Below the pieces are notes generated by a model. That model saw nothing but the letters and a program-made list of their open reading frames with translations, made no database searches and was not told the origin of the DNA. The translations under genes and the position numbers were made by a program. Shown here piece after piece: positions 26,196 through 37,479 of a DNA stretch of 64,000 bases. The stretch is taken from contig NC_081555.1 of the NCBI RefSeq assembly GCF_963082655.1, positions 181,638,151 through 181,702,150 on the forward strand, given 5' to 3'. Numbering within the stretch: position 1 is the stretch's first letter; every line of letters begins with the position of its first letter. The DNA comes from Stomoxys calcitrans. Taxonomy: Eukaryota; Arthropoda; Insecta; Diptera; Muscidae.

Positions 26196-26486
26196 TTTTT
26201 ATATCCACCACCACGCCTGGATTTGAATCCCGGCGAGAACATGAGGCAAATTTTCAGCGGTGACTATCCCCACTTCATGCTATCGACATTAATGAGGTTA
26301 TGCATGGAAGCCATGTAAAAACTTCTGCCCAACGAAGTGTAGCCTTGCTGAACGCCGCTCTGACTCAGCTGTAAAAAGGAGATCATTGAGCTTAAATCTT
26401 GAATCGGACAGCACTCATTGATATGTGAGAAGTTTGCCCCTGTTCCTTAGTGGAATCATTCCGTTTGCAATACATCGAACTTGGCA
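26196..26486 (+). mobile_element. Type A Helentron 5' end interrupted by a SINE
   Basis: The 5' wording 'TTTTTATATCCACCACCACG' stops at about 26212 and resumes at about 26463 with 'CATTCCGTTTGCAATACATC', the next phrase of the family. A SINE fills the break. Confidence 0.55.
26213..26462 (+). mobile_element. tRNA-derived SINE (box A lost)
   Basis: It starts at box B ('GGATTTGAATCCCGGCGAGA') and continues with 'AATTTTCAGCGGTGACTATC' and 'AATCGGACAGCACTCATTGA' to the 3' part 'AGTTTGCCCCTGTTCCTTAG'. It has the same order as the full copy at 32123-32460 but lacks the box A end. Confidence 0.65.
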
Positions 26487-26487
26487 C

Positions 26488-28058
26488 TCTTTTGGTTGAC
26501 CACCATAAATGACCTATTACGGACCCGGGGATTTGAAACCGTCTGCTAGCAGACGTTGTTATAATTCTTCCAAGAGGTATGGATCCGAACCACCTATGCA
26601 GAAGGGCCGAAAGGGTCTTGGCTAGACCCAGAGGTCTCAATGTTAACCCAGACAAGACTGAAATATGCCTGTTCACGAGGAAGACGAAGGTGGGCCTATT
26701 TGAGTCACCACGTTTCCTCAACAATATCATTTCGATATCTGACAAGGTCAAATATTTAGGAGTGATCTTGGATAGGAAACTTGATTGGAAGTGCCACATA
26801 CTGAGAAGGCTCATAGATGTTTGGCACTATGAAGACGGGCTGTAGGCTCGAAATGGGGCCGGAATCCAAGGATAGTCCACTGGCTTCACAGGAGCGTGAT
26901 TAGACGAATACTTACTTATGCCTCTGTAGTTTGGTGGACTGCTATGGAGAAAAAGTGGAACGTTAGGGCCATATAACAAGTTCTGGGAACATTTTTCTCC
27001 TGGCATAAGCGGAGCAATAAAGACCACGCTCACTTGGGCACTGGAGACTATTCTAGATATCCGACCCATTGACATACAGAATAAATGTGAAGCAGCCACT
27101 GCAGCTATGAGACTTAAGGCGGTGGGAAAATGGATTGAAGATGGGAGCAGCTCATCCCATCGCTGTATAATTGAGTCGACTATAGGAAACCTAGAAGGAA
27201 GAGAAGAGGTTTCTGATCGGATACCTGAGACAACATAGAGTTCGAGTGCGAAGTACTGCTGCCAGCGGCGCAGTCTTGCACCGACCGAACCCTAGTATTG
27301 CCGTCTGGAAGATCATGTTACACGGATGGATTAAAGACAGGGCACAATGTGGGACTGGGGGTCAACATTGAGAACCTTGAGACTGAGATCTGTCTTAGAC
27401 TGCCTGACCATAATACGGTCCTGCAGGCGGAGATTCGGGCGATCACATAATGCGTGAGGTGGTGTAGTACAAGTGGGAACATCTTTACGGACCGTAAAAT
27501 GACCATAAGGGCAAAAACAACCATGAGGGTAATGTCACGAACAGTCTTGCTGTGTAAGAAGGAGATTAGCGCCTTCTCTGAGGATGGCACTATCAGCATC
27601 GTTTGGGTGCCGGTCCATAACGGAGTAAGGAGGAATGAAATGGCAGACGATTTGACAGTGAAGGCCAAAAACTGCCGTCGATAAACTTGGTCAACCCGAA
27701 GCCTTTCGGGTCGACGCAGTGATATTTAAGAGCGTGAGCGATAAACGGTAGGACGGCGGACATCCTATGGGGAGATCCTGAACTGAAAGGAAATAAGAAG
27801 GAAGTCAGTATAGCTTTTGGGATCATAATGGGACACAGAGGACCACGAGTTCACTTATGCAAAATCGGTGCGGCAAGTTATAGCATGTGTAGGGCATGTG
27901 GGGAAGATAATGAGACATTTGAGCATTTCATATGTCATTGCCCGGCTTTCGCGGCTAACAGACACCGGTACTTAGGTGGGGACACGATACCAGACATAAA
28001 CCGAGTGGTACGGAAAACAATTAAGGATTTCGATTTTCTTTTTCGAGGTTACTTTTTT
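26488..28058 (+). pseudogene. LINE with RNase H, 5'-truncated and disrupted
   Basis: A continuous but frame-broken ORF2 3' half. The RT YADD box is damaged near 26550. It is followed by 'GLNVNPDKTEICLFTRKTKV' and 'VKYLGVILDRKLDWKCHI' (26630-26800). RNase H remnants include 'SYTDG' near 27310, 'LQAEIRAIT' near 27420 and 'IVWVPVHNGVRRNEMADD' at 27598-27652. The C-terminal 'CRACGEDNETFEHFICHC' at about 27888-27940 has the Cx2C...HxxxC pattern. An ORF2 with APE endonuclease, RT and RNase H is typical of the I/LOA group. This copy belongs to the same family as the minus-strand element at 36-40 kb. Confidence 0.7.
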
Positions 28059-28300
28059 TTTTTTGTTTTTAGAGCGAGGTGTTACAAATGGAATAACTAC
28101 TTCTCGAAAGTTTGCATGCTTTTGATAGACAGATAGATGGACGGACAAATGAGCAGACGAACGGGCATGACTAAATAGATTTTCAATTTCAAGCCTATGG
28201 TATGTGAATGCTTTTTAGGGTCTCATATCAATATTAGTAATAATATGAGTTTCGACCTGCACGACAAAGTTGGTATACAAGTTCCTTAATGCTATGTTGC
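28059..28300 (-). repeat. Type A Helentron relic
   Basis: 'GTTACAAATGGAATAACTAC' and a GATAGACAGATAGATGGACGG tract at about 28120-28146 are reversed 5'-region wording. It directly follows the LINE 3' end. Confidence 0.45.
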
Positions 28301-29584
28301 AGTTATAAAAGGAACTGTTCATAAACATAATACCATGTTATTAGAGATTTCTTTATATATGTTTCATCTAAACCATGCGTCCGGTAGTGAAAATGACCTT
28401 AATGTGTTGCTAAATGGAAAATGTAAGTATTTAAATCGTATCAAGTTCAGTTGGGATGAATGTTATTGACTTTCCAATTTAATTTAATTCCTTTTTTTTA
28501 TTTTTTCATATTTAAAGTTGGCTCCATGGCTACCAGTTTACACTTATTTTGGTTGTTTTAATTTACCTCATGAACCGAATTTTGGTTTTCCAATTCGACA
28601 AACAAACTGTGCACGCATTATGTGTGTATTCGCCGTATTACCAGTCATAGTGAAACCATCTGCAGTGGTTACGTACTACAGATTCGCAACTGCAAGGGAA
28701 GTCTGCAACAGTATTGGTGCCTCACACAAACTCATAGCAAAGTCCAAGGATTCAAATTGAACCTTTACGAGTGTTCACTTAAATTTAATGGCTCCAACAA
28801 TTACAACTCCTTGGTGTTGGTGCATTGCTGAGTTCAGCTATACATAGAAGCAGTTGTTTGGTGGCCTTAAAGAGGCACGGAGGCGCTCTTCTCTTTCATT
28901 CATGTGGAACTATGATTAACATTAATATTAAATTTCCAAGCTGATATCTTTGAAATTTAATATTCAACACCTGCGGCGTGATAAGACCTCTGATACATGC
29001 CAGACCATGAAAAGACGTCAACTGTTTCCGATTATAAATAAAACGTGTCATTGGCCCACATATAATATTCAACTCGTATTTCAGTAGGGACGAGTAAGTA
29101 ATCCACTTGCGCCCTACCATTCCAACAACAATGAAACATATATATTGACCAAGTTTGCGTATATCAGCGATGATTAATTTTTGAAATTATTAACTCAATT
29201 ACTTTGTCGTAAACAAATTTACGCAAGTGCTTATGATTGCGATTAACCCTTACTCCTGACGAATGTTTTGTTGTCGTGGACCTAGACGAATGAGCGTTTA
29301 AACTTTATATTGGCAAAGTTATTGTTTACAGTAGCCAAGATGTAATGCATTCGACAATAATCCTAATACCGTTTTCATGGAAAGCATACAACAGATTGCT
29401 TGACACATTTCTCATACTTTGGGAGTTGCATTAGCGTCGATTAGTTCCGATGAAAGGAAACCATTTGGGATTTTCCTTTATACAAACGTTTGTGCAAATA
29501 AGGCGAAGCTTATTTTTTTATAAGCAATCAAGGGTTCTATAATTGAACTTTAAAACTTAAAATTTTAATACTTTAAAACTTTTA
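28301..29584. other. Intergenic DNA, nothing recognised
   Basis: AT-rich, with two overlapping 69-80 codon frames at 28518-28831 that lack motifs. Confidence 0.4.
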
Positions 29585-29661
29585 AGTAAAATGGAAGATG
29601 GGAGGCTAACTAATCTCCTCATTCCGTTTGTATCTTCTCAAAATATTGTCCAGCGACCCTA
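29585..29661 (+). repeat. Type A Helentron 5' fragment
   Basis: 'CTCATTCCGTTTGTATCTTC' and 'TCCAGCGACCCTA' match the leader of type A copies. It is cut by the Helitron that starts at 29662. Confidence 0.5.
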
Positions 29662-31750
29662 TCTTATATACAAAAGTCAATTTGTATTTGTTTGTATGTT
29701 TGTTTGTATGTTTGTGTGTTCCTTATAGACTCAGAAACGGCTGAACCGATTTTCTTGAAATTTTCGCAAATGATGCACAATGATCCCGTGGTGAAAATAG
29801 GGTACTAAATTTTTTGATATCTGAAGGGGGGGCGGACTCTCCCCTTTATCCTAGTTTTCAGAACCACCAAATCTCGGAGATGGGTGGTGCGATTTAAGCG
29901 AAATTTTATGTGCTCCCATACAGTACCCTAAAAATAAAAATTTGGTATCCAAATTTCGGATGGGGTACCTAGGGGGGCTGCCCCACCCCAAAACCTACCA
30001 AACATATATTTAGACCAATCACGACAATATAGGACTCAAAAGAAAGGTATTTAGGATAAGAAAACGTATCTGAAATCCAATTGTCGGACCAAGTACTAGG
30101 GGGACCACCTCCAAATCCCAAAACACTTCTAAATCGGACATATATACCGACCATGGCAATATGGGACTCAAATGAAAAGTATTTGCGAGTAGAATACGAA
30201 TCTGATATCCAAATGTGGGACCACGTTTCCGGGGGGTCCACCCCTTTTCCAAAACAACCCCTCAAATAGGACTTATTTACTGACCATGGGAATATGGGGG
30301 TTAAATAAAAGGTATTTGAATGCAGAATACGAATCTGATATCAAAATATGGGACCAAGTGTTTGGGGGCCGCCTCTCACCAAAAACATCCCCCAAAGGGG
30401 ACAAATTTACGACCATAGCAATATGGGGCTCAAATGAAAGGTCTTTGGGAGTAAAGCTCGAATTTGTATCAATATTCGGGAAAAGTGGCTATGAGGCCAC
30501 CCCACCCCCACAACACCACCCAAATAGTAAGTATTTTCTGACTATTGCAATAAGAGGGTTTTAAAGAGGGTTTTTAATGTGGAACACGTATCCGATATAT
30601 ATCTTCAAGGCCAGCTCACTGAATGGCTGCCCCCCAAGCCGGTCATGTCTGCCGACTATGGAAATATGGGGCTCAAATTAAATGTATATGGGAGTAGACC
30701 ACGTATCTGATATCAACATTAGGGGCCAACTGTCTAGCGGACGTCCCACCACCATAACAACCCCCAAATAGGACGTATTTGCTCACCAAGACAATTTGGA
30801 ACTAAATATTCGTAGTTTTTAGGACTGGCTGTTGCAATAAGGAGTTTAAATGAGATTAGGAAACGAATTTGATATCCAATTTTGAGGGCAATGGCAATAT
30901 GGGGTTTAAATAAATGATATATAGATATATGAGAATAGAGCACGTTGCTGATATATTTTCATTTGGGGGACCACCCCCCTTTCTCCAAAACACCCCTAAA
31001 TCGGGCATATTTACCGACCATGACAATGTGGGGCTTAAATGAAAGGTATTGGGGTGTAGAGCAAGAATTGATACCCATTTTCGGAACCAATGTTCTGGAG
31101 GTCTTCCCCTTTCCCAAAATACCACACAAACAGCTATTTTTTAAGTGACCATCGCAATATGGGGCTCAAATAAAGGTATTTGGGAGTAGAATACGAATTT
31201 GATATCGAAATGTAGGACCATGTATTAAGGGCATCACCCCTTTTCCAAAACACCCCCAAAGGGAAAACAATTTTCGACCATTCCAATATGTGGCTCAAAT
31301 GAAAGGTATTTGATAACCTATTTTTGGGCCATGTGTTTGAGGGTCGCCTCATCCCTTAAACTCCCCTTAAAAAGCAATGGCAATGTGGGGTTTAAATAAA
31401 TGGTATTTGAGAGAAGAGCACGATGCTAATATTTTTTTAGGGCCAAGTATCTGGCCCTGGCCCCCTAAAACACCACTAAATCAGACATCATGAGAATATC
31501 GGGCTGAAATGAAGTATTTTAAGAATGGAGTACACCTTACATCCAAACTTAAATTCGTAGGCCAATAAAGATCATATGGGGTGCAGATAAAGGCACTTAT
31601 ATTGTTAAACTGTTAGTCAAGCGATATACTATTTTCGTAGCATGGTATTTCACTAAAAGGTCTTTAATTGTCGAAAATAAATATTCCAAAGAAACTTTTG
31701 TTCCATATAAAGTAAAAGAAGACGCAGCGGAGCGGGCCCGGGTCAGCTAG
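29662..31750 (+). mobile_element. Non-autonomous Helitron copy 3 (full length, uninterrupted)
   Basis: The 5' end is A|TCTTATATACAAAAGTCAA and the 3' end GCGGAGCGGGCCCGGGTCAG-CTAG|T, giving 2089 bp. The module phrase '(ATGG)CAATATGGG' recurs at steps of about 132, 133, 129 and 129 bp (near 30023, 30155, 30288, 30417 and 30546). It is the cleanest reference copy here, and at 31621-31640 it preserves the empty site of the MITE found in copy 1. Open frames inside it are translations of the modules and differ between copies. Confidence 0.8.
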
Positions 31751-31982
31751 TATTGCAATAAAATGGTCATTTGTTAGTCGATTTTATCGAAATTTGGCGG
31801 TAAAGAATTTCTCTTAACTCTGGACATTACTGGCAAATTTCGTTGAAATCCGTTCAGATTTAGATACAGCTCTCATATATATATATCGCCAGATTTTAAC
31901 TTCTAGAGCAACAGCAAGCGCATTTATTGTCCCATCTTGCCAAAATTTTGACAACGCTTTCCTCGACAACTACCACAATATC

Positions 31983-32030
31983 TCCCCTGTTCATTAATGG
32001 AATGTTCATGGGCAAATTAGCATTAGCATG
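31983..32030 (+). repeat. SINE 3'-end fragment
   Basis: 'CCCCTGTTCATTAATGGAAT' plus 'GTTCATGGGCAAATTAGC' is only the 3' terminal segment of the SINE. It is an inverted partner of the 3' end of the full copy at 32123-32160. Confidence 0.5.
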
Positions 32031-32122
32031 TTAACTGATTCTCTCGAAATTTGACAGGAAGGATTTTCGTATGACTCTCGACATTACTGGTGAATTTAAT
32101 AAAAATCGGCCCAGATTTAGAT

Positions 32123-32460
32123 GCAAAATGCATTGCCCATGAACATTCCATTAAGGGAACAAGGCCAAACTTTTCACATATCAATGAGTGCTGTCCGATT
32201 CAAGTTTTAAGTTCAATGATAAAGCACCTCCATTTTATAACCGAGTCCGAACGACGTGCCGCAGTGCGACACCTCTTTGTGGAGACGTTTTTTTTACATG
32301 CCTGCCATACCAAATGGTACAGTACCTGTACAGTAAATGACGCCAGCATTGGGAGGGTATAACCACCGCTGAAAATTTTCACTATGATCTCGCCAGGATT
32401 CGGACGCAGGCGTTCAGCGTCATAAAGCGGACATTCTAACCTCAGCGCTACAGTGGCCTC
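32123..32460 (-). mobile_element. tRNA-derived SINE, full length, 11-bp target duplication
   Basis: 338 bp, flanked by CAGATTTAGAT at 32112-32122 and 32461-32471, inside a type B module. On the minus strand the head reads 'GGCCACTGTAGCGCTGAGGT' (a good RNA polymerase III box A, TAGCGCTGAGGT), then 34 bp later 'GCGTCCGAATCCTGGCG' (box B-like, with one change from GGTTCGANTCC). A tRNA-unrelated body follows ('GTGTCGCACTGCGGCACGTC'). The 3' end is 'CCTTAATGGAATGTTCATGG'. It is non-coding and would need a LINE partner for mobility. Confidence 0.75.
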
Positions 32461-32836
32461 CAGATTTAGATATATCTGTCCTTTATGTATATCACCCGAT
32501 TTTCACTCCAAGAGCTACTGCAAGCGCATTTTTTTTGACCAATCTTGCCAAAATTTTGCACAACTCTTTCCTCGACAATATCTGGGAAGTTTGCTCGAGA
32601 TCGGTTCAGATTAAGATTTAGCTCCCACATATGTGTTTGTCAGATTTTGGGTAATTTCCAATAATGTGTCTTTAGTTATAAAAGTTTGAACATGTTTGCT
32701 CGAAATTTGATACGGATTGTTGAATACACCATCTGAAAACATCGGACTGGGTCCATAAAAATTGGTTCAGAATTGGTTATAGGTGTTGGGTATTATACAG
32801 TCGGCACCGCCCGATTTTTGCCCTTCCTTACTGGTT

Positions 32837-35127
32837 TATATCAGATTCGTGATTTTTACCAATCTTCCCACAAATTACGGATAAATGCCTTGAGATATTA
32901 AAAGGAGAATTACCATATTTTCATCGAAGGCCTAAGTTCTACATTCAGTCAAAATTTTGGCGAATCGATTTTCAGTCTAAAGGGGAACAAACACCAACAC
33001 TTTGACTTTTGCATATAAGAGGATGATACAAAGCTACCGTACGAATAGGGTGATAGAACCAGAACAATGAAAATGACACTCAAGTTCTATTTTTTCGAAA
33101 TGCACACTGGCAATCGTTTAGAGAATAGTCCTCAAAGCTCAGCAAAGCAAATCTAGTCACATTATTAAAGTTTCTGAAAGTAGTTGCTCACAAAGGATAA
33201 ATAAGATGAGCAAATACATCTTGGCTAAAATAAGTACTTAGTAGTCTGTGAAAGTGCGGAAATGCATAAAAACGATTTCCTTAAAATCTAAACTAGAAGA
33301 TAGCTGCTAAGCGCACACAAATGCTCTCTTAGAAATTCAATTCTCAACAGAATGAATGCAGTGCTCAGGAGGGGGCCAACCGGCAAACAAATCAACTTTT
33401 TTGCACTCTGATAAGCTTAGAGAATGTGTTGGGGTCAAATGGTTTGGGTAGCGGTGGGAGGCTGGCGAATGGATGAATGAACACCAGTTTACGTCATGCT
33501 CATGCCTTGTTAGTCATTCATTGAATATCCTTCATTGAGTGGATTTTTATTTTTTCACTTCCACATTTTCTTCCACTCTCACTTGTTCCCATCCACAGGA
33601 GTTCATTCATACGAATGCGATATTAAACTGGATTCCTTCAAAGGAGATTTGTAAAGGTATTTACAGCGATTTTCACTGCATTTGCATCACGGCCAGTGTC
33701 TGCATGTCTGTGAATGTAGAAACACTTTCACCAACTGCCTGAATACACAAGGGCTGCGAAATGGGGTAAACATAGAGCAGAGGTGAGGAAAAATAATTTG
33801 CAAATTTTCAACAATTGCCAGCGTTGAAAAGAAAAGGAAGGGGAAAAAACAACATCAGCCACAGTACAACAACAACATGACATGCATGAGATGCCAACCC
33901 CCCTAGTGGAAGTTCAATTCAAATCTTGGAAAAAATAAATGGTGAACATTGCAGCCATTGAAAAGCCACATTGGAAATCGATTTTCTATTGACAGTGCGG
34001 TCGTAGCCATACGATAAGGTCCTTTCTTTTTTTTTTTTTTTTTTGGGTGACAGTAATGGTTGAGTTGTGGTGGATGGTGGAAGGTGGAAGGTGGAGGTCA
34101 AGTGGCTGGGTAGAGTTGAATTAACCTCGTTGTACTTTGCTAATGATGGAATCCAATTAATTTAACATTTTCAGGTGCTTTAGCACGTACCACAGCAACT
34201 CAACCAAGCATTTGTACGTCGCCCTTGATACAAAAGAAATGGCAACACCTCCGCAATTCGTTGAATGCTGCAAGCCAAGTGGTTTTGCGACCGCACAACA
34301 ACGTTTCTTTCAACAAAAGCGATCTAAGTTCAATAATCAAACCATGAAAATTTTTCTATTTTTAGACAAGCCTTACATGAATGCTCTCGATGTCGTCGTC
34401 GTCATCGTTTTCGTTGAAAAGGTTCCCAGTTCATAATCGTTGTTTGTGTGGGTGTGTGTGTGTGTGTGATTATTTGCCTTACCTACAAAGCGTGTCCTTT
34501 ATTCATCGCTGATCAATAAAATGGGGCAAAGCAAAATAGATTCAGCGTAAAAATGTCATTTTGCTTAATGAAATTGATGGGATAAAACGAAACAGATTTT
34601 CCAACAAAAGTCCCCATTCATTTGTCAATGGCAAAAGTGGGAAGGGAGTCCTTTGAAACTAAAACATACAGGTGTACATTTTTACAGTGGCCCTTAAGTA
34701 GAGACACAATTTTCATTCTACAATCTGGATGGCTTAAACTTTATACACTCAAAGGAGAGGGGATACATTATTTGAAGATTTAAGGCTTTAAGTCAGTAAT
34801 GATATTTACTTAAATATGAAGCTAGCGTGCAAATGTATAGGATTTTAGATGGACTACAACTATTGACTGAACTGACGACGTTTGTATCCAAATACAACGA
34901 TTGCGTCAGCTAGGGTGTTTTATCAAATTGAACGAAGACACTCCAGTGAAGAATCCTTTGAAGGCAATTATTGTGGTATACGGAAAAGGAGAGCAAATTT
35001 TAAGTGGAGAAAGACATCTGGTATCTAGGTGACGTATCTTGGAAAAGGAATTGAAAAAAGAGGCTCCTGGAAATAAATTCTGAGTATGCCTAATGGAACA
35101 AATGTTCTGTCCTAGCGATTAAAAATA
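32837..35127. other. Single-copy-like intergenic DNA
   Basis: A poly-T run lies at about 34027-34044 and a (TG)n run at about 34449-34468. Frames of 60-75 codons carry no motifs. No repeats are recognised. Confidence 0.4.
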
Positions 35128-35361
35128 TAGGGTTGCCCAAAAAGTAATTGCGGATTTTTCATATAGTCGGCGTTGACAAATTTTTCACAGCTTTTGACTC
35201 TGTAATTGCATTCTTTCTTCTGTCAGTTATCAGCTGTTACTTTTAGCTTGCTTTAGAAAAAATGTAAAAAAAGTATATTTGATTAAAGTTCATTCTACGT
35301 TTTATTAAAAATGCATTTACGTTCTTTTAAAAAATCCGCAATTACTTTTTGGGCAACCCAA
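35128..35361 (-). mobile_element. Mariner-type MITE (copy 3)
   Basis: 234 bp in the opposite orientation to copies 1 and 2. The left TIR begins TAGGGTTGCCC (one change from TTGGG) and the right ends CCCAA. TA lies at 35126-35127 and 35362-35363. Unlike the other copies it sits in apparently single-copy DNA. Confidence 0.8.
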
Positions 35362-35737
35362 TAGGTTAATAAAAAGATGGAGCAGGGAAAGCTTCAACTG
35401 AATGGTTATGGTGACATTGAACCCTATGCGTTGAACCCTACTCCTGTGTTACGTGTTACAATAGGTTTGCCGGTAGCACTAGTAGAAAGCTAAGCTACCA
35501 AGAAGAATCGGTAGCTTGCTTCCGTTCCAATCGGGCTGCTCGGTCTAGTTATTTTTGTAGGAAATAAATAAATCGAATTTATTTCATAATTTACTCAACG
35601 CTTCGTTGATTTTTTCCAACTTCTTTTGGAGTTTCATTTGAAAATCCTAGCGACTAAAATGTAAAAAATTTCTGTTGAAGTCTGAAAGGAAGGTTAAGTT
35701 GTTGTCAGTGGGCTTTGGCTGAGAGATAGGTACGTCG
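35362..35737. other. Intergenic DNA, nothing recognised
   Basis: No repeats or open frames of note. Confidence 0.4.
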
Positions 35738-35980
35738 GGTCCCGTAGTTTCGCTACAATGGGGCAGACGTTAATATGTGCGCGTATTACGCTAAACGTTT
35801 GGGTTCAAATTTTGGCGATAATATCAACAAATTTCTGAGAGATATTCAGACGTGTAAAACTCTACAGCAAAAGGGTCTCGCCTACACGCAGTTCGGATTC
35901 GGCAAACAAAATTCATATTCGACAATCTTTATTGATACGAATATTGTTCCTTAATGTAATGTTCATGGAAAATTGCATTT
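35738..35980 (+). mobile_element. Old tRNA-derived SINE copy
   Basis: 'GTAGTTTCGCTACAATGG' (box A area), 'GGTTCAAATTTTGGCG' (decayed box B), 'AAAGGGTCTCGCCTACACGC' (body) and 'TTCCTTAATGTAATGTTCAT' (3' end) keep the order and spacing of the full SINE, with many substitutions. Confidence 0.45.
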
Positions 35981-36617
35981 TCCGTCTCTCCTACTTTGCA
36001 AGAATAGTCGGAACTTTCATATAAGAGTTAGGTTAGGTTAGGTTGAAAAGAGGCTGCAGATATTAATCCGCCCCATTCCACTATGGACCTACACCTAAGT
36101 CAGTAATCGGCTTGTTGTGCGCTCTAGAAACTATAAAGTAACCGCTAAAAAGAAAATTTTAAGTTCGGAGTTTCGTGCTACTTACAAAATCCTTAATTGT
36201 TTTCAATACCACTCCCCTAAGTTGGTTCATATCTAATATTGTGTCTCCACCTAAGTACCGGTATCTGTTGTACTCGAAAGCCAGGCAATGACGAAGGAAA
36301 TGCTCCAACGTCTTATCATCTTCCACGCATGCGCAATTGCCGCACCGATTTTACATAAGTGAGCTCGTTGTCCTATGTGTCCCTTTATGATACCAATGGC
36401 TATACTGACCTCCTTCTTGCTTCCTTTCAGTAATTGACACTATCTAGATCCCCCATAGGATTTTCGCCGTCCTACCGACCGTTTCGTAGTTCCACAGTAT
36501 TGCATGCGCATTCGTCGCCCACTCCCTTAACTCGGATTGCGTCGACCCGAAAGGCTTCGGGGTAACCAAGTTTATTGACGGCAGTTCTCTGGCCGAAAGG
36601 CTTCGGGTTAATCAAGT

Positions 36618-36990
36618 TTATTGACAGCAGTCCTCGTCTGCCCTTTCATTCCCCCTTACTCCGTTTTGGCCTGGCACCCAAACGATGCGTATTTTCCCAT
36701 CCTCAGAGAAGGCGTTAATCTCCTTCTCACACTGCAAGGTTGTTCGTGACCTTACCGTCTTGGTTATTATTGCCCTTATGTCAATTTTACTGTCGGTAGA
36801 TATGTTCACACTCGACGTCCTCGCATTAACACCACACCACTTCACGCATTTCGTGATCGCCCGGATCTCCGCCTGCAGGATCGTATTATGGTCAGGCAGT
36901 CTAAAACAGATCTAAGTCCCTGGGTTCTCAATATAGACCCCCAGGCCCACTTTGTCCTCTAGCATTGATCCATCCGTATAACATGATCTT
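36618..36990 (-). pseudogene. LINE RNase H domain
   Basis: In minus-strand order, 'CYTDGSMLEDKVGLGVYIEN' carries the first catalytic Asp (TDGS), 'LQAEIRAITKCVKW' the Glu, and 'ISTDSKIDIRAI' the second Asp. Then 'RIVWVPGQNGVRGNERADE' holds the WVPGHxGxxGNExAD block, with Gln in place of the usual His. A TAA interrupts the domain between the first two blocks. RNase H in LINEs degrades the RNA strand of the target-primed cDNA. Confidence 0.65.
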
Positions 36991-37479
36991 CCAGATGGCT
37001 ATACTAGGGTCCGTTCAATCCAAGACTGTGCCGATGGCAGCAGTGCCTCGCACTCGACTTTAAGGTGCATCTCGGATATCCGATCGGAAACTTATTCCCT
37101 TCCTTCCAGGTTTCCTATCGTCGCCTCGATTATACCGCGGTGGTATGAGCTGCTCCCATCCTCAATCCATTCTTCCATCGCCTTAAGTCTCATAGCCGTA
37201 GTGGCTGGCTCACACTTAATCTGTAATACGTCGGATAACTAGAATAGTCTCCAGTGCCCTAGTAGGCTTGTTCCTTATCGCTCCGCCTATGCCAAGACAG
37301 CATGTTCTCTGAACCTGCTGTATGGTCCTTATGTTGCACTCTTTCTCCATAGCAGTCCACCAAACTACTGAGTCGTAATTAAGTATTGGTCTAATCATGC
37401 TCCTGTAGAGCCAGTAAACTATTCTAGGATTCCGGCCCCATTTCGAGCCTACGGCCCATCTACATAGTAACACTTCGAA

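Larger units (their letters stand above)
31751..32836 (+). mobile_element. Type B Helentron, 5'-truncated, with SINE insertion
   Basis: Modules 'AATGGTCATTTGTTAGTCGA', 'GACATTACTGGCAAATTTCG' and 'AGCAAGCGCATTTATTG' are followed by the 3' end 'ACAGTCGGCACCGCCCGATT' and 'CCTTCCTTACTGGTTT'. The 5' end is cut at the Helitron 3' terminus. A SINE lies at 32123-32460. Confidence 0.65.

Noticed and set aside
30019..30265. Open frames of 60-98 codons inside Helitron modules (also at 3428-5860, 21614-22706 and 59896-61331).
   Set aside because: They shift frame from copy to copy and simply translate the 130-bp non-coding modules.
32387..32460. Possible tRNA gene (box A and box B on the minus strand).
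   Set aside because: The acceptor stem and full cloverleaf are absent, and it continues into a repeated non-tRNA body with a target duplication, so it is a SINE head.
36027..36043. TTAGG repeats suggesting an interstitial telomere.
   Set aside because: They are a short 3' tail of a LINE on the minus strand. A similar tail ends the relic at 17.27 kb, and Diptera lack TTAGG telomeres.
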